DNA of 64,000 bases from Pacificibacter marinus (lineage in GTDB: Bacteria; Pseudomonadota; Alphaproteobacteria; Rhodobacterales; Rhodobacteraceae), in the NCBI RefSeq assembly GCF_018860665.1, contig NZ_JAHKPK010000017.1, forward strand, positions 124,001 to 188,000, read 5' to 3'. Positions 63,971-64,000 of this stretch are shown here, piece after piece. Positions within the stretch are counted from its first letter, which is position 1, and the number at the start of each line of letters is the position of its first letter. A program made the position numbers and the translations under genes. The notes beneath the pieces were generated by a model. That model was not told where the DNA came from. It did not search any database and saw only the letters and a list, made by a program, of their open reading frames with translations.

Positions 63971-64000
63971 AAAAGGGCGCTCAATCGGGGCGCCCTTTTT
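63971..64000 (+). terminator. Rho-independent terminator of parC
   Basis: AAAAGGGCGC and GCGCCCTTTTT form a strong stem with a short loop, ending in a T-run at the edge of the window, 14 bases after the parC stop. Confidence 0.9.

Noticed and set aside
1-64000. Mobile elements, prophage, defence systems, CRISPR arrays, tRNA or rRNA genes
   Set aside because: No transposase, integrase, direct-repeat array, defence gene or RNA gene signature could be recognised; the region reads as stable core chromosome.

Overview
The window looks like chromosomal DNA of an alphaproteobacterium, most likely a marine Rhodobacterales (Roseobacter-group) species. Four things point there: the pckA / chvI-chvG / hprK-rapZ-EIIA-HPr locus; the rpoZ-rsh-DUF2062-pdxJ-acpS-lepB-rnc-era-recO cluster; a cobaltochelatase-type cobalamin pathway; and several small families I know mainly from Rhodobacteraceae (DUF6473-like, DUF6732-like, twin-transmembrane protein, DUF1491). 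GC is moderate by eye. I saw no rRNA, tRNA, CRISPR array, insertion sequence or prophage. The genes are densely packed, with many 1-4 base start/stop overlaps.

Layout. 1-4.7 kb: the end of an MscS-type channel, a peroxiredoxin, a ferredoxin-reductase-like flavoprotein with rsmD and a HAD hydrolase, a MOSC protein and a small lipoprotein. 4.7-11.2 kb (mostly minus): cobN, a GNAT acetyltransferase, cobW and a CbiM-type permease, the last set behind a clear cobalamin riboswitch. 11.4-16.6 kb: smc, a second MOSC protein and a lytic transglycosylase. 16.6-18.9 kb (minus): cobD, cobC and a DUF1636-type protein. 19-20.5 kb: an atypical lone receiver and a glutathionyl-hydroquinone reductase. 20.8-28.3 kb (plus): a tightly overlapping B12 operon (His-rich membrane protein, CbiX-type chelatase, CobH fusion, CobL, CobI, CbiG-CobJ fusion, CobM). 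28.4-36.2 kb: MalY/PatB aminotransferase, two deformylase-like genes with fmt, small membrane proteins, a TRIC channel, rnhA, ispH, a NYN-domain protein and folK. 36.3-45.1 kb: the rpoZ to recO housekeeping cluster. 45.1-56.2 kb: a probable methylsuccinyl-CoA dehydrogenase, a TauE-type permease, pckA, chvI/chvG, the PTS-Ntr-like genes, an acyltransferase and 3-hydroxybutyryl-CoA dehydrogenase. 56.3-64 kb: a DUF6473-like protein, etfBA, a PduO-type cob(I)alamin adenosyltransferase, an SDR, an SH3 protein and parC.

How the genes work together. Cobalamin is the dominant theme. At least eleven genes act in corrin building, cobalt handling, lower-loop assembly or adenosylation, with one riboswitch-controlled transport/metal unit. 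The set mixes a late aerobic cobaltochelatase (CobN) with anaerobic-type modules (CbiX, CbiG). The probable methylsuccinyl-CoA dehydrogenase, EtfAB, 3-hydroxybutyryl-CoA dehydrogenase and PEP carboxykinase would fit C2/C4 assimilation through the ethylmalonyl-CoA pathway, which itself needs adenosylcobalamin-dependent mutases. This link is an inference from gene content.

Points most worth a second look: a CobH fused to an uncharacterised DWS-type (RNase H-like?) domain; a deformylase paralogue lacking its catalytic residues; the Cys/His-rich tail of the CbiX-type chelatase; and repeated operator-like elements plus a perfect palindrome between pckA and chvI.
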